A stretch of 64,000 nt of DNA from Thermoflexus hugenholtzii JAD2 (GCA_945881915.1 CAMCVW010000010.1:17041-81040), one strand, 5' to 3'; shown: positions 48,931-58,610, counted from the stretch's first letter. Program-made: numbers and translations. Notes: a model not told the origin generated them from the letters alone.

Positions 48931-50372
48931 GCAAGCTCCGTGCAATTGTCTGGCAGCGCATGCTCATCGCATTTTTGGTTGCCTTTGGGCTGTGGATATT
49001 CGTGGACATCACCAATAATCCCAGCACCAAGACCACCATCAAACTCCAACTCCAAAAGGTCGGATTGCCAGAGGGGTACATCCTCATCGACGAATCAGGC
49101 CAAGAAAACACGACGTTGCCGATGGTCGAAGTGGTGGTCTATGCCTCGCAGGCGACCATCAACGCGTTGCGTCCCGACGAAAACATCAAAGCAATCATCG
49201 ATGTCTCGAAGGTGGGGATCGGCGAACAAATGGTCAGCATCAACGTGCTTCCCGACGACGGATTGGGTTACATAAAAACCGAAGCCAAACCAGCGCAAAT
49301 GGCAATTCGCATCGACACGCTCAAGCAGGTCGATATCGCCGTTGATCGAGTGTTGGGCAACGATAGTTACGACGTCGCATTGTACAAACCGACGATTGCC
49401 ATATCTGAACCGGCCTCTGGTCTAGTCACGGTCAGTGGTCCGGCAGGGTTGCTGAGCAGTATCGGTGCAGCACAGTATTCCATCGATATCGCGTCACGCA
49501 CCGCCGACTACACCATCGACGCGGATGTCGTGCTCAAAGATACATTGGGCAAAACCATTAAAGGGTTGACCCTGACACCGCCACAGATTACCGCCCGGGT
49601 CGTCATGAACCCATCCTCGGTACGCAAGCAGATTGTCATCGTGCCGACGTTACGTGGTTCGGTTGCACCCGGCTACCGTATCAGTGGAATCAGCGTTGCG
49701 CCTATTTTTGTGACGGTCAATGGTGAAGCAGGTGCGTTGGACAGCGTGGCTTCGATAGCAACCGATGTCATCGATGTGGGTGAAGCGACCACGACAATCA
49801 CCAAGACCGTCCTGCTGGCCAATACCCTCGGCACCAAAATAACCTTGGCCGAAGGCGTGACGCGCGCAGTAGATGTGGTCATCGAGATTATCAAATCAGC
49901 CGAGCCGTTGCGGGTAAAGTTGCCGTATGCGGTCACGATTCTGGATGCACCCGAGGGAATGGTATTCCGTGCGGTGCCCGCAGTAGTCTATTTGGATCTG
50001 AGTCTCGGTGCAACTGCGCAGCGTAATGGGGTGAGTGGCATCGTCCCCGAAGTGCGGGTGGGCACTTGGGATCCGGCCAATCCAATGCGACAGATTCAAC
50101 TGAATCTGCCGAGCGATGTGCGACTGCTCAATGACATGCCGTTCATTCGCCTCGAACGTGTCGGGGATTCGCAACCAGCACCGACAGATGTCCCGGTGAG
50201 CGATGTCACTGTGAGCCCACAGCCAACAGAGCCTGCCGGTACACCGTCAGTGACCGGCACGCCCACCATTGATGGGGCGACACCGGTTGTCACGGTGCCA
50301 GCAACTGCAACACAGCTCGCGACTGCGTCTGGAACACCAACAAGCACCCCGGTAGGCACGCCCACTCCATGA
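48927..50372 (+). CDS. cdaR: YbbR-domain protein, CdaA regulator (CdaR-like)
   Basis: 481 residues. One membrane anchor (RMLIAFLVAFGLWIFVDIT) is followed by extracellular YbbR repeats, about four, recognisable at the start by NPSTKTTIKLQLQKVGLPEGYILI and by recurring beta-rich units with IDVSKVGIG, IDIASRTADYTIDADV and ATDVIDVGEATTTI. In Firmicutes CdaR binds CdaA and tunes c-di-AMP output. The C-terminal 65 residues are a Pro/Thr/Val-rich, low-complexity tail, probably a wall-spanning stalk. It starts in the cdaA stop codon. Confidence 0.85.
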   Translation: MSKLRAIVWQRMLIAFLVAFGLWIFVDITNNPSTKTTIKLQLQKVGLPEGYILIDESGQENTTLPMVEVVVYASQATINALRPDENIKAIIDVSKVGIGEQMVSINVLPDDGLGYIKTEAKPAQMAIRIDTLKQVDIAVDRVLGNDSYDVALYKPTIAISEPASGLVTVSGPAGLLSSIGAAQYSIDIASRTADYTIDADVVLKDTLGKTIKGLTLTPPQITARVVMNPSSVRKQIVIVPTLRGSVAPGYRISGISVAPIFVTVNGEAGALDSVASIATDVIDVGEATTTITKTVLLANTLGTKITLAEGVTRAVDVVIEIIKSAEPLRVKLPYAVTILDAPEGMVFRAVPAVVYLDLSLGATAQRNGVSGIVPEVRVGTWDPANPMRQIQLNLPSDVRLLNDMPFIRLERVGDSQPAPTDVPVSDVTVSPQPTEPAGTPSVTGTPTIDGATPVVTVPATATQLATASGTPTSTPVGTPTP

Positions 50373-50449
50373 GAGTCTGATGACATCTATGGAATGGACT
50401 GATAATCTGTTACTATAGCCATAGTACGCATGAACAAGTGAGTGAAGCC

Positions 50450-50743
50450 ATGTCGTTAACCCGTGCAGAAGTCGTCCGTGTCGCAGATTTAGCGCGCCTC
50501 CGTCTGAGCGATGGAGAAATAGATGCAATGCAGAGTCAGCTTTCGCGGATTTTGGAGCATGTCAGTGCCCTCCAGGCCGTCGATGTGACTGGTGTTGAAC
50601 CAACCGCACAGGTGACCGATTTGGTCAATGCACTGCGTACCGATGCCAATTGGCCGTCGCTCGAACGCACAGCCGCCATCCGTAATAGCGCAGATACTGA
50701 CTTGGGAATGTTCCGTGTCAAAGCGGTTTTCGAAGAGCATTAG
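50450..50743 (+). CDS. gatC: Asp-tRNA(Asn)/Glu-tRNA(Gln) amidotransferase subunit C
   Basis: 97 residues from ATG 50450 (GTG 50438 is possible but atypical). MSLTRAEVVRVADLARLRLSDGEIDAMQSQLSRILEHVSALQAVDVTGVEPT follows the family closely in short pieces, and the tail has the DLGMFRVKAVFEE ending (usually DGFFRVPKVLE). GatC stabilises the GatA/GatB complex that makes Gln-tRNA and Asn-tRNA by transamidation. gatA and gatB are not in the window, so the subunits are unlinked here. Confidence 0.93.
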   Translation: MSLTRAEVVRVADLARLRLSDGEIDAMQSQLSRILEHVSALQAVDVTGVEPTAQVTDLVNALRTDANWPSLERTAAIRNSADTDLGMFRVKAVFEEH

Positions 50744-50885
50744 CTCAGAGATTTTTTTCGTGGCTGCGATGGTTGCCCATTCAGAGTCCTGATGCAATGG
50801 TGCACGGCAGAAGACGGTCGGCTTTCGTAGACGCGTTCGCTCGTGCGTGTGTGCGCTGAACAAGCGCAATTTAGAGGAGCAATGT

Positions 50886-51965
50886 GTGCGATTCTCCAAC
50901 CCACTCAATTCACTACTTGGTGCATTTGGCCGTGACCTCGGCATTGACCTTGGCACCGCCAATACACTAGTTCATGTGCGCGGCCGCGGCATCGTTATAT
51001 CGGAGCCGTCCGTCGTCGCTATCGACAGCAAGACCAAGGAAGTCATCGCCGTAGGCGCTGAAGCAAAAGCCATGGTCGGCAAAACACCAGCCAACATCAT
51101 CGCCGTCCGTCCGTTGAAGGACGGTGTCATCGCCGACTTCGACGTCGTCGAAAAGATGATTAAGCACTTCATCGAAAAAGCCCACGACCGCTCGTTCGGG
51201 TTGATTGCACCACGCCCCCGCGTCGTCATTGGGGTGCCTTCGGGCGTCACCCAGGTCGAAATGCGGGCTGCCCGTGACGCCGCCCTCAATGCCAACGCCC
51301 GTGACGCCTACGTCGTCGAAGAACCTATGGCAGCAGCCATTGGCGCCGGTCTACCAGTCGACGAGCCAATCGGTTCGATGATTATCGACATCGGCGGTGG
51401 TACGACCGAGGTGGCCATCATTTCGCTCGGCGGCATCGTCGTCAATCACTCCATCCGTACCGCCGGTGACGAAATCGACGAAGCCATCATCGAATTTGCC
51501 CGCCGTGAATACAACCTGCACATCGGCGAACGTATGGCCGAACGCGCCAAGGTCGCCGCAGGCAGCGCCTACCCCCTCGAAGAAGAACTCAAAGTCGTGT
51601 TGCGTGGTCGTGACGCATTGACCGGTCTCCCGAAATCCGTCGAAGTGTCGAGCGTTGAACTCCGCGAAGGCATCATGAGCCCCATCAACACAATTCTGGC
51701 CGATATCCGCGCTGCCATCGAAGAGACCCCACCCGAACTCGTCGCCGACATCATGGAACACGGCATCGTGTTGGCTGGTGGCGGGGCGCTGTTGCGCGGG
51801 ATGGACCGCCGTATCGCGGCCGAAACACGGATGCCCGTCTACGTTGCCGAAAATCCCCTATCGTGCGTCGCTCGCGGTGCCGGCAAAATGGTTGAAAACA
51901 TCCACAACCCGATCTATCGCGATATTTTGACGGCGACGCAACGAACGCGCCGGATTAAATACTAG
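50886..51965 (+). CDS. mreB: Rod-shape determining protein MreB
   Basis: 359 residues of an actin-like ATPase that forms membrane filaments and guides lateral wall synthesis. GTG 50886 is chosen because GAGGAG lies 6 nt upstream; this gives MRFSNPLNSLLGAFGRDLGIDLGTANTLV. The phosphate 1 (DLGIDLGTANT), phosphate 2 (MIIDIGGGTTEVAIISLGG) and adenosine (GIVLAGGGALLRGMD) motifs are complete. It begins the mreB-mreC-mreD-pbp2 cluster, the elongasome core, and indicates a rod or filament shape. Confidence 0.96.
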   Translation: MRFSNPLNSLLGAFGRDLGIDLGTANTLVHVRGRGIVISEPSVVAIDSKTKEVIAVGAEAKAMVGKTPANIIAVRPLKDGVIADFDVVEKMIKHFIEKAHDRSFGLIAPRPRVVIGVPSGVTQVEMRAARDAALNANARDAYVVEEPMAAAIGAGLPVDEPIGSMIIDIGGGTTEVAIISLGGIVVNHSIRTAGDEIDEAIIEFARREYNLHIGERMAERAKVAAGSAYPLEEELKVVLRGRDALTGLPKSVEVSSVELREGIMSPINTILADIRAAIEETPPELVADIMEHGIVLAGGGALLRGMDRRIAAETRMPVYVAENPLSCVARGAGKMVENIHNPIYRDILTATQRTRRIKY

Positions 51966-52000
51966 GCTGATAGCAACACACAAGGGCGAGGCTGCACCAT

Positions 52001-52882
52001 ATGCGAGATCGGTCTTCTGTGCGGGCGAGAAGCGGCGGGAGGGGTAACACCCTTGTCGTCGCTGTGCTCATTTTCCTCGCAGTGTTATTTTTTCTCCTCG
52101 ACTTCCAAGGCGTTCTCACCCCCGTCCGGAGCATGATATCGAGCTATATCGCTCCCTCGTTGGGGAGCATACAGAGCTCGGTGTTGCGCATCGGTGACAT
52201 TCTGAGTGGATCGACTGATGTGCAGCGCGTCAGCAATGAGCGCGATGCGCTCGCGAAAGAAAACAGCGATCTCAAAGGCCAAATCATCCGCATCCCGCAA
52301 CTTGAACTCGAAAACATGCGTTTGCGTGAACAATTACGCATCGAAAAAGACAACCCATGGCGCCTTGTCGGGACCGACTTCAGCGTGCAGACGCTGGCCG
52401 AAGGTCGCCGCACTGCAATTATTGGCGTCGGTACCGAGCAGGGCATCAGCGTGGGGATGGCTGTCATTTCGCGCTATCAGAGCAGCCCGCCGGCATTGGT
52501 CGGCGTCATCGATCAGGTCGGTCCCAATAGCGCCAATGTGCTCCTCGTGACCGATTACAGTAGCCTCGTCAGCGTGCAGATCTACCACGGCGATACCGTC
52601 ATTCGGGGGGTCGCAAGCGGGCTGATGGAGCGCGAAGCCATGCTGCATATGACCGAAATAGAACGCGAAGGCCAGGTTGTTGCTGGCGATTCTGTCGTTA
52701 CCGCCGGCTTGACGCGTTTGCTTGGCCCGTCACTGCCCCATTCCGCAATTCCTGCAGATATTCCCGTTGGAATCATCAAAACAGTCGGCCTCGAGGGCCG
52801 CAACAAAGTCGCCGAAATCCAACCCTACATCGATCCGGAAGTAGTACGGTACGTATGGATAATACAAAGCGACGAAAAATAG
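52001..52882 (+). CDS. mreC: Rod-shape determining protein MreC
   Basis: 293 residues with one N-terminal membrane span (TLVVAVLIFLAVLFFLLDF) and a coiled coil (SNERDALAKENSDLKGQIIRIPQLELENMRLREQL), then the beta-barrel MreC domain outside with the signature ATIIGVG-like TAIIGVGTEQGISVGMAVIS and DYSSLVSVQI. It bridges MreB to PBP2 and activates it. Its 3' end overlaps mreD by 28 nt. Confidence 0.92.
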   Translation: MRDRSSVRARSGGRGNTLVVAVLIFLAVLFFLLDFQGVLTPVRSMISSYIAPSLGSIQSSVLRIGDILSGSTDVQRVSNERDALAKENSDLKGQIIRIPQLELENMRLREQLRIEKDNPWRLVGTDFSVQTLAEGRRTAIIGVGTEQGISVGMAVISRYQSSPPALVGVIDQVGPNSANVLLVTDYSSLVSVQIYHGDTVIRGVASGLMEREAMLHMTEIEREGQVVAGDSVVTAGLTRLLGPSLPHSAIPADIPVGIIKTVGLEGRNKVAEIQPYIDPEVVRYVWIIQSDEK

Positions 52883-53394
52883 AAGAAGTCATCTGGCTCG
52901 AGGTACGCACGCTCCTCATCGTAGCGTTTTGTGTCATCGGTCAGCGACTCATTGTGCCTACCGTTTTTCAAATCGCCATCAACGTCATGTTGCTCTTGGT
53001 GGTGATTCAGGTCCTCATCGAGCCAATAGCGATAGTGGCCCGCTGGGCGTTCTATGCCGGTTTGGTCCTCGATATCGTCAGTGGGACGTGGCTTGGATGG
53101 CATTCCATCCTGCTGTTGTTCGCGATGCTGGCGGTCTATGCCGTCCTAGCCCGGATCACCAGTGAAAACTGGTTATTGCCCATCGTGGCAGTCGTGTTGG
53201 GGGGCTTGACCTACCATGCGTTCCATGTCTTGTTTACCTACGCACTCATCGGCGGCTTCGACTTGGCCAAATACATCGTGGTGGTGTTCATTCCAGAACT
53301 CGCGGTGATTCTGATTCCCGCGCTCCCGGTTTTTCTGTTGCTCCGATCGTGGCGTGGTATCCGTCGCGGTGAAGTTCCCATCGACGTCTATTAG
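52855..53394 (+). CDS. mreD: Rod-shape determining protein MreD-like
   Basis: 179 residues with about five membrane helices (LIVAFCVIGQRLIVPTVF, VMLLLVVIQVLIEPIAIV, AFYAGLVLDIVSGT, ILLLFAMLAVYAVLAR, LLPIVAVVLGGLTYHAF and a final segment). The GLVLDIVSGTWLGWHSIL stretch is the usual MreD feature (GLlaDllsgtplGlhal). It is placed between mreC and PBP2, which confirms the identity. It overlaps mreC and lies 11 nt before the PBP2 gene. Confidence 0.88.
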   Translation: MDNTKRRKIEEVIWLEVRTLLIVAFCVIGQRLIVPTVFQIAINVMLLLVVIQVLIEPIAIVARWAFYAGLVLDIVSGTWLGWHSILLLFAMLAVYAVLARITSENWLLPIVAVVLGGLTYHAFHVLFTYALIGGFDLAKYIVVVFIPELAVILIPALPVFLLLRSWRGIRRGEVPIDVY

Positions 53395-53405
53395 GCGAGG
53401 TCGCA

Positions 53406-56111
53406 ATGCGCATTTTCGTCCCGAAACTCATCGTCTTCATCGTCTTTAGTGTGCTGATGGGACGCCTGTACCAATTGCAACTCGTGCAGACCGAAGCCGA
53501 TCGGTACAACTACTCGACCTCGGTCAATACGACCCGCTATGTACCGATTCGGCCGATTCGCGGCGAAATTTTTGCGTCCGACGGTACGACCCTTCTGGCC
53601 GAGAGTATGCCCATCTATACCGTGGCCATCCGCGTCAGTGATTTGCCCCCCGAAGATTCGCCCGAACGTGCCAAAGTCTATGCCCAACTCAGTCAAGTGC
53701 TCGGAATGACCAACACGCTGACTATTTCTCCGGCTATTGTGCTCGACAACGATAAAGTACTCCGCGAGGCGCTCCAGACGTCGCTCACAGACGTCAATGT
53801 ACGCAGTTTTGTCCGGACCGATCAGACCCTGCCGATGCGTATCAGCGTCGACGCTGACCATTTGTTCGGCGCGACTCAAATCGTCGAACGGCATGCCCCG
53901 ATTGCGCGATTCATTCCACGCTGGAATGCACCAATCCGAAATGACGACGCAGCGTTGCTGCGCGACGTCGACAGTGCGCTGGCCGATTTGAGTAGTGCGC
54001 TCGAAATAACCGGCACGTTGGTTATCTCGCCGGCGGTCCAAATTTCGACGCGGCCGGAATTACGGGCTGACATGGTGCGTGTCTTTGGTGACGAAATAGC
54101 CCCGCAAATCGACAAAATCCAGACGCAGAATTGGCTCACCGGCGAAGTTCCTCCCAGTGCGAGCGTCGACGCGCTCCATCTAAGCGAACAATTCACCCGC
54201 ACCCTCAAACTCGAAAATCCAATCGAAATCCTGGTGCGCACTAGTGATACGCCGCGCTACCAGACCATCGTGGTCAAGCGCGACATCCCGCGTACGATTG
54301 CCATGGTGCTCAAAGAAAACGCCGTGAATCTACCTGGCGTCGTCATCGAACAAGACTACCGGCGGCGTTATCCGCTCAGTGATGACATCCAATCTTTGTC
54401 ACACGTGCTCGGCTACATCGGTCGCGTCGGTTCGTGCGAATTGGTACGCCAAAATCCGGCGCGTTCCTGGGTTTCGGGTCTGCTCGATTCGATTGGTCAT
54501 GCGGTCGAGTGTGGTATTTTGCAGAAGAAAATCAATCCCTACGAATTGGGTATCCCGCGCTACTTGAATGACGATCGCATCGGCAAAAGTGGCATTGAAT
54601 CGAGCTACGAAGAAGAAATGCGCGGCCAAATGGGCATCGAAGCCGTCGTGGTCGACACGATGGGTCGTCCCGTGCGCGCCTCACAGGTCGTCCAACCGAC
54701 CCGCGATGGCGAAAGCGTCGTGCTCACCATCGACATCGAGTTGCAGCGCAAAGTCGAACTCATTCTGCGCAATTGGATCCGCGAAGCCGAGCTGCGACGT
54801 GTCAACATGCCCGAACGATTCACCTACAAACGCAACTATATGCCCCTCCAGAGCGGCGCCGCAGTAGTCATCGAGGTGAATACCGGTCGGGTGCTGGCGA
54901 TGGCCAGTTGGCCTTCGTACAACAACAATATTTGGGTCGATCCGACACGCGCCGACGAGCTTGCCAACCTGCTTAATCCTCCTCCGGCGCAAAAGGCCGA
55001 AAATCAACGCCTCGCACCGCTCACGAACCGTGTCATTTCGGGTCAATACCCACCAGGGTCGACGCTCAAGCAATTCGACGCCATCGTGGCTCTCCAAGAA
55101 GGTGTCATCAACGCCAACACCCGCATTCGTGATCCGGGTGCGCTCGTCTTGAAGGACCAATACGTCGAAGATCGCTTCTATCGATTCATCAATTCGACCC
55201 CCCGTGACAACGGTTGGCTGGATGTGACCGAAGCACTGATGCGCTCGTCGAATATCTTCTTCATGACGGTGGCGGGAGGGAACAAAGAAGGTGTGGTCAA
55301 CCTCAATCCCAACGAACAGACGATTCCGCAGGGGCTGCAGATTAATCGTCTGGCCGATGGCCTGAGTAAGTTCGGATTCGGTGCGTTGACGGGCATCAAG
55401 CTCTATGGCGAACAACCGGGCCGCGTGCCCACGCCAGGCTGGAAGCAACAAGCACTGCGGGCAGCCTGGACCACCGGTGATACCTACAACGCCGCCATTG
55501 GTCAAGGTAACCTCGAAACAACGCCGCTTCAGTTAGCAGTCGCCGGTGCGGCGATTGCCAACTCGGGGACCGTCTATGTTCCACAGATTGTGCGTGCGAT
55601 TATCGGTCCCGATGGCCGTGTCATCCAAGAAGTTCCACCGCAAGTGGCCCACAAACTCGATTTTGACCAGGAATACTACGATGTGTCCCGGCTGGGCATG
55701 CGCAGGTCCGTCGTCGAAGGGGTCAACGTCGCTGCTCGTGAGGAATGTTCGGGAATTCTCATCGCCGGCAAGACCGGTACCGCCGAATTCGGGCCCGAAA
55801 TCGTCGCCAATAACCCCAACGGTGTCGGTACCGTCTTGGTTCGCCAGTCGCACTCGTGGTTCCTCGGTTTTGCGCCGTACGACAATCCCGAAATCGAAGT
55901 CGTCTTCTTGAGCGAAGGCAGCGGCGATATGGACGACGGATCATCGACGATTGCGGTGCCGGCTGTCACGCAAATCATGCAAGCCTATTTTGGTATCAAA
56001 CCGCCGCAGCCACTGCCCGCCCAGTGCCAACAGGGTATGCCTGCGCTCCCCGCCAATGACGGCGAAGAAATCATCGATACGATTCAACAATCCGATCGGC
56101 GCGCTTCCTAG
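53406..56111 (+). CDS. mrdA: Penicillin-binding protein 2 (class B transpeptidase, elongation)
   Basis: 901 residues, longer than the usual 600-700. One N-terminal span (LIVFIVFSVLMGRLYQLQLVQ), then RPIRGEIFASDGTTLLAESMPIYTV, the family's opening. A long N-terminal pedestal of nearly 350 residues explains the extra size. The transpeptidase domain has the active Ser in PPGSTLKQ, SSN in ALMRSSNIFFM, and KTGTAEFG. MAGMGIEAVVVDTMGRPV-type sequence (QMGIEAVVVDTMGRPV) is also diagnostic. It cross-links lateral wall peptidoglycan with RodA, which is not in the window. Confidence 0.95.
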   Translation: MRIFVPKLIVFIVFSVLMGRLYQLQLVQTEADRYNYSTSVNTTRYVPIRPIRGEIFASDGTTLLAESMPIYTVAIRVSDLPPEDSPERAKVYAQLSQVLGMTNTLTISPAIVLDNDKVLREALQTSLTDVNVRSFVRTDQTLPMRISVDADHLFGATQIVERHAPIARFIPRWNAPIRNDDAALLRDVDSALADLSSALEITGTLVISPAVQISTRPELRADMVRVFGDEIAPQIDKIQTQNWLTGEVPPSASVDALHLSEQFTRTLKLENPIEILVRTSDTPRYQTIVVKRDIPRTIAMVLKENAVNLPGVVIEQDYRRRYPLSDDIQSLSHVLGYIGRVGSCELVRQNPARSWVSGLLDSIGHAVECGILQKKINPYELGIPRYLNDDRIGKSGIESSYEEEMRGQMGIEAVVVDTMGRPVRASQVVQPTRDGESVVLTIDIELQRKVELILRNWIREAELRRVNMPERFTYKRNYMPLQSGAAVVIEVNTGRVLAMASWPSYNNNIWVDPTRADELANLLNPPPAQKAENQRLAPLTNRVISGQYPPGSTLKQFDAIVALQEGVINANTRIRDPGALVLKDQYVEDRFYRFINSTPRDNGWLDVTEALMRSSNIFFMTVAGGNKEGVVNLNPNEQTIPQGLQINRLADGLSKFGFGALTGIKLYGEQPGRVPTPGWKQQALRAAWTTGDTYNAAIGQGNLETTPLQLAVAGAAIANSGTVYVPQIVRAIIGPDGRVIQEVPPQVAHKLDFDQEYYDVSRLGMRRSVVEGVNVAAREECSGILIAGKTGTAEFGPEIVANNPNGVGTVLVRQSHSWFLGFAPYDNPEIEVVFLSEGSGDMDDGSSTIAVPAVTQIMQAYFGIKPPQPLPAQCQQGMPALPANDGEEIIDTIQQSDRRAS

Positions 56112-56115
56112 CAGG

Positions 56116-57516
56116 TCAGTGATTGGATTTGGCAAACAACGCCGCTATTTTGGTCCGCAGAGACGACTCCGCCCACGGAGTCGTTTTTGTGTGGGTAGCG
56201 GCAGTCAGATCGAATGCTGCGGGGGGACGGGCTGGGCCGATGACGGGCTTTGGGAGCCGCTGAATACCCTTTTCGTCGGCGACAGGCACAACATCCCACA
56301 ACACCGCGCGTTGTATCAGCGGCTCCTCCCAGCCATAGTGACTCGCCAGTACCTGCATGTAGCGTGCGGCAGAGTGGCTGAGGGTGTGTGTGCGTTCGAC
56401 CAGTGCGCGCGCCTGTGCGCCAATCTGCGCAGCGAAGTCCGGGCGCTGTTGAATCAGGAACGCACAGGCGGTCAACAAATCGGCCTCGGTCGCATCGAGT
56501 GGGATGTGCATGGCGCAGTCACGGGGAATCTCGAGGAATGAGCCACTCGCGCTAATCGCCGTTGGTTTGCCGGCTGCCAGCAGGCGTAACAGACTCGCAG
56601 ACGTTTCGCCGGCTGTGGGGTGGCGCAGATTGATACAGATATCAGCTGCAGCGACATACGCCCCGAAGTCTTGGGAAGATACGTAGCCAGTCACATGCAC
56701 ACACGCAGCCGTGCCGGTGCGCCGTACCAACGCATCGAGGGCGAAGTTGGCTGATACGCTGCCGACAATCACGTAGTGTGCGTTGATGTCCGCCCGGCGC
56801 AGCGTCCGAACCATGCGGAGCACTTGCTCAACCCTTTTATAGGGATTCACATGACCAAACGACGCAATGAGAAAAGGATCTGGCCCGAAGTCGAATTGGG
56901 CACGAATGGGAGGAGCATCGCTCTGGGCCAAAACTGGTACGCCCATCGGCACCAGTGCTGCCGGTGTTTTCGGAGCGATGATTGCGCTCTGGTCGACGAC
57001 GTATTGACTGTGGCTGATGAGGAGTTGCGCACTCTGCAGGACGGGCTGGCAGAGCGGCAGATCGAACACGGCGTCGTCGAAGATTCCCTGTAACATCCGA
57101 TCGGCAATCTGCGTCCCGGCAGCGCCGTAATACGCGGCAGCCAATGCCCGGTAAGCGGCGATGTCGCGCCGATGCACCGCATGATACTGCAGCATGAAAT
57201 GATGCAATACCAAATCGTGGAGCACGATGACCCCAGGGGTGCGCTGCGCTGCGTCGTAGATTTGGAAGTGTGCCGGACTGTTGCCCATGTGGTACAGGAT
57301 GGCGTCATATGGGCGCTGCCCATGGTCGTGCGCCAATGCAGACAACGACCGGATGTGCAGGTGCGTGCCGATGTGTGGATTGGCGGGAACCACGCCGTCA
57401 TCGATGTACAGCGTGATATCGATGTATTGACCGAGGTATGGCAGTAATTCTTCGGAATAATCCGAAATACCCGAATGGACGGGATTGATAGGACTGCAAT
57501 AGGCAATTCGGCGCAT
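56116..57516 (-). CDS. Family 4 glycosyltransferase
   Basis: 466 residues from ATG 57516 (GGAGG 6 nt upstream) of GT-B fold. The N-terminal half has the acceptor-side opening MRRIAYCSPINPVHSGISDYSEELLPYL, typical of sugar transferases with an SGI/SDY start. The C-terminal half has FGHVNPYKRVEQVLRMVRTL, VIVGSVS, VHVTGYVSSQDFGAYVAAADICINLRHPTAGETSASLLRLLAAGKPTAISA with the E-x7-E donor site. A likely role is glycan assembly. Its last 25 codons contain the terminator of the convergent PBP2 gene. Confidence 0.87.
   Translation of the reverse strand: MRRIAYCSPINPVHSGISDYSEELLPYLGQYIDITLYIDDGVVPANPHIGTHLHIRSLSALAHDHGQRPYDAILYHMGNSPAHFQIYDAAQRTPGVIVLHDLVLHHFMLQYHAVHRRDIAAYRALAAAYYGAAGTQIADRMLQGIFDDAVFDLPLCQPVLQSAQLLISHSQYVVDQSAIIAPKTPAALVPMGVPVLAQSDAPPIRAQFDFGPDPFLIASFGHVNPYKRVEQVLRMVRTLRRADINAHYVIVGSVSANFALDALVRRTGTAACVHVTGYVSSQDFGAYVAAADICINLRHPTAGETSASLLRLLAAGKPTAISASGSFLEIPRDCAMHIPLDATEADLLTACAFLIQQRPDFAAQIGAQARALVERTHTLSHSAARYMQVLASHYGWEEPLIQRAVLWDVVPVADEKGIQRLPKPVIGPARPPAAFDLTAATHTKTTPWAESSLRTKIAALFAKSNH
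56163..56187 (+). terminator. Terminator of the mre-pbp2 cluster
   Basis: ACGACTCC and GGAGTCGT enclose the loop GCCCAC and TTTTT follows. It is inside the C-terminal coding region of the convergent glycosyltransferase gene. Confidence 0.75.
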
Positions 57517-57629
57517 CGCGATCCTCCGCAAAATATATCTGAACCGTGCTTGTACGGGTGTGTTCGGGACGCGCGAAAACGCGTGCAAACGCTGGTATTA
57601 TCCCATACAAACGAACAATTCTTCGTCGG

Positions 57630-57640
57630 TATGCTACAAT
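57630..57640 (+). promoter_or_regulatory. Extended -10 promoter of the microprotein-phosphatase pair
   Basis: TATGCTACAAT (57630-57640): TGn plus TACAAT, 27 nt upstream of the ATG at 57667. No good -35. Confidence 0.5.
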
Positions 57641-57666
57641 TTACGCACGACACAGAATGAGGCCGT

Positions 57667-57801
57667 ATGGAACATGTAATCGGGATTTTGAAGTACGTCT
57701 TCGTTGGGACGGTGTTTGTGGGCGGTTCCTACGTCGCCTATGTAATCGGACGCCTCGCCTGGGACAAAGCGCGGACACCAACGCGCAAGGGTGGGGAATG
57801 A
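57667..57801 (+). CDS. 44-residue single-span membrane microprotein
   Basis: ATG 57667 to TGA 57801 encodes 44 residues with a central hydrophobic helix (YVFVGTVFVGGSYVAYVIG) and a basic C-terminal tail (DKARTPTRKGG). A modest GAGG lies before the start. The stop overlaps the start of the metallophosphatase gene by ATGA, which supports it as a real, coupled gene. I do not recognise it. It may anchor or regulate the phosphatase at the membrane. Confidence 0.6.
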   Translation: MEHVIGILKYVFVGTVFVGGSYVAYVIGRLAWDKARTPTRKGGE

Positions 57802-58610
57802 CCATTCGCTTGTTTCATTGCTCAGATCTACACGCTGGTCCACCATTCGATGCAGCAGTCGCCGAACGTGTCTTGGTCGAAGCACATGCATATAAACCGG
57901 ATGCGTTTGTCGTATCGGGTGATTTTGTCCAGCGAGCCGACATCGCTACACAGTGGGCGACCATTACCGAGTGGCTCCAACGCGCGCCGAAGCCTTTGTT
58001 TACGGTTCCGGGCAACCACGACATTCCGTTGTTTCACATTTGGCAGCGTCTCTTCAAGCCCAATGTGTTTTATCATACGCACATCAACGCCGATGTTGCG
58101 CCAGTGCTGCACCTCGATGGCGTGAGTCTGATAGGCGCCAATAGCGCGCATGGATGGACGGTCGATGGCGGCACATTGACCAAAGCAGCGCATGCGCTGT
58201 TACTTGCAAGTGCCGTTTCGTGCCCACCGGAGAACCGCCGCATTCTGGTCATGCATCATCATCTGCTCACACCACCTGGGCTCGGTCGCCGGAACGGCGT
58301 GAGTCAGCCGATGACCATTGCCCGATTGATGGACCAAGCCAAAATCGATGTGGTTTTGTCGGGCCATGTGCATCTGTCATATGTGGGGCACACCCGGGAT
58401 TTGTTGCCGACTTTGGGTCATGGCGCGATTATCTGCCAGTCAGGCACCACGACATCGCGGCGTGGTAAAGGACGCGAAAAGCACCAGTTCGCGTACAATA
58501 CGATTGAAATATCCGACACGCTAATATGTATCCGACGCCACGTCTATGATCCGGTTTCTCAGGGATTTATCGAACAAGTCGCTCATCATGAATACTTCAA
58601 ACCGTGGTAA
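57798..58610 (+). CDS. Calcineurin-like metallophosphoesterase
   Basis: 270 residues. The metal-site series is complete: SDLHAG (9-14), SGDFVQR, PGNHDIP, HHHL and SGHVHLSYVGH. This is the calcineurin-like fold with a dinuclear metal centre, of the group that includes 3',5'-cAMP phosphodiesterase CpdA-like proteins. The substrate cannot be inferred. It overlaps the 44-residue microprotein gene and lies 12 nt before the sigma factor gene. Confidence 0.88.
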   Translation: MTIRLFHCSDLHAGPPFDAAVAERVLVEAHAYKPDAFVVSGDFVQRADIATQWATITEWLQRAPKPLFTVPGNHDIPLFHIWQRLFKPNVFYHTHINADVAPVLHLDGVSLIGANSAHGWTVDGGTLTKAAHALLLASAVSCPPENRRILVMHHHLLTPPGLGRRNGVSQPMTIARLMDQAKIDVVLSGHVHLSYVGHTRDLLPTLGHGAIICQSGTTTSRRGKGREKHQFAYNTIEISDTLICIRRHVYDPVSQGFIEQVAHHEYFKPW

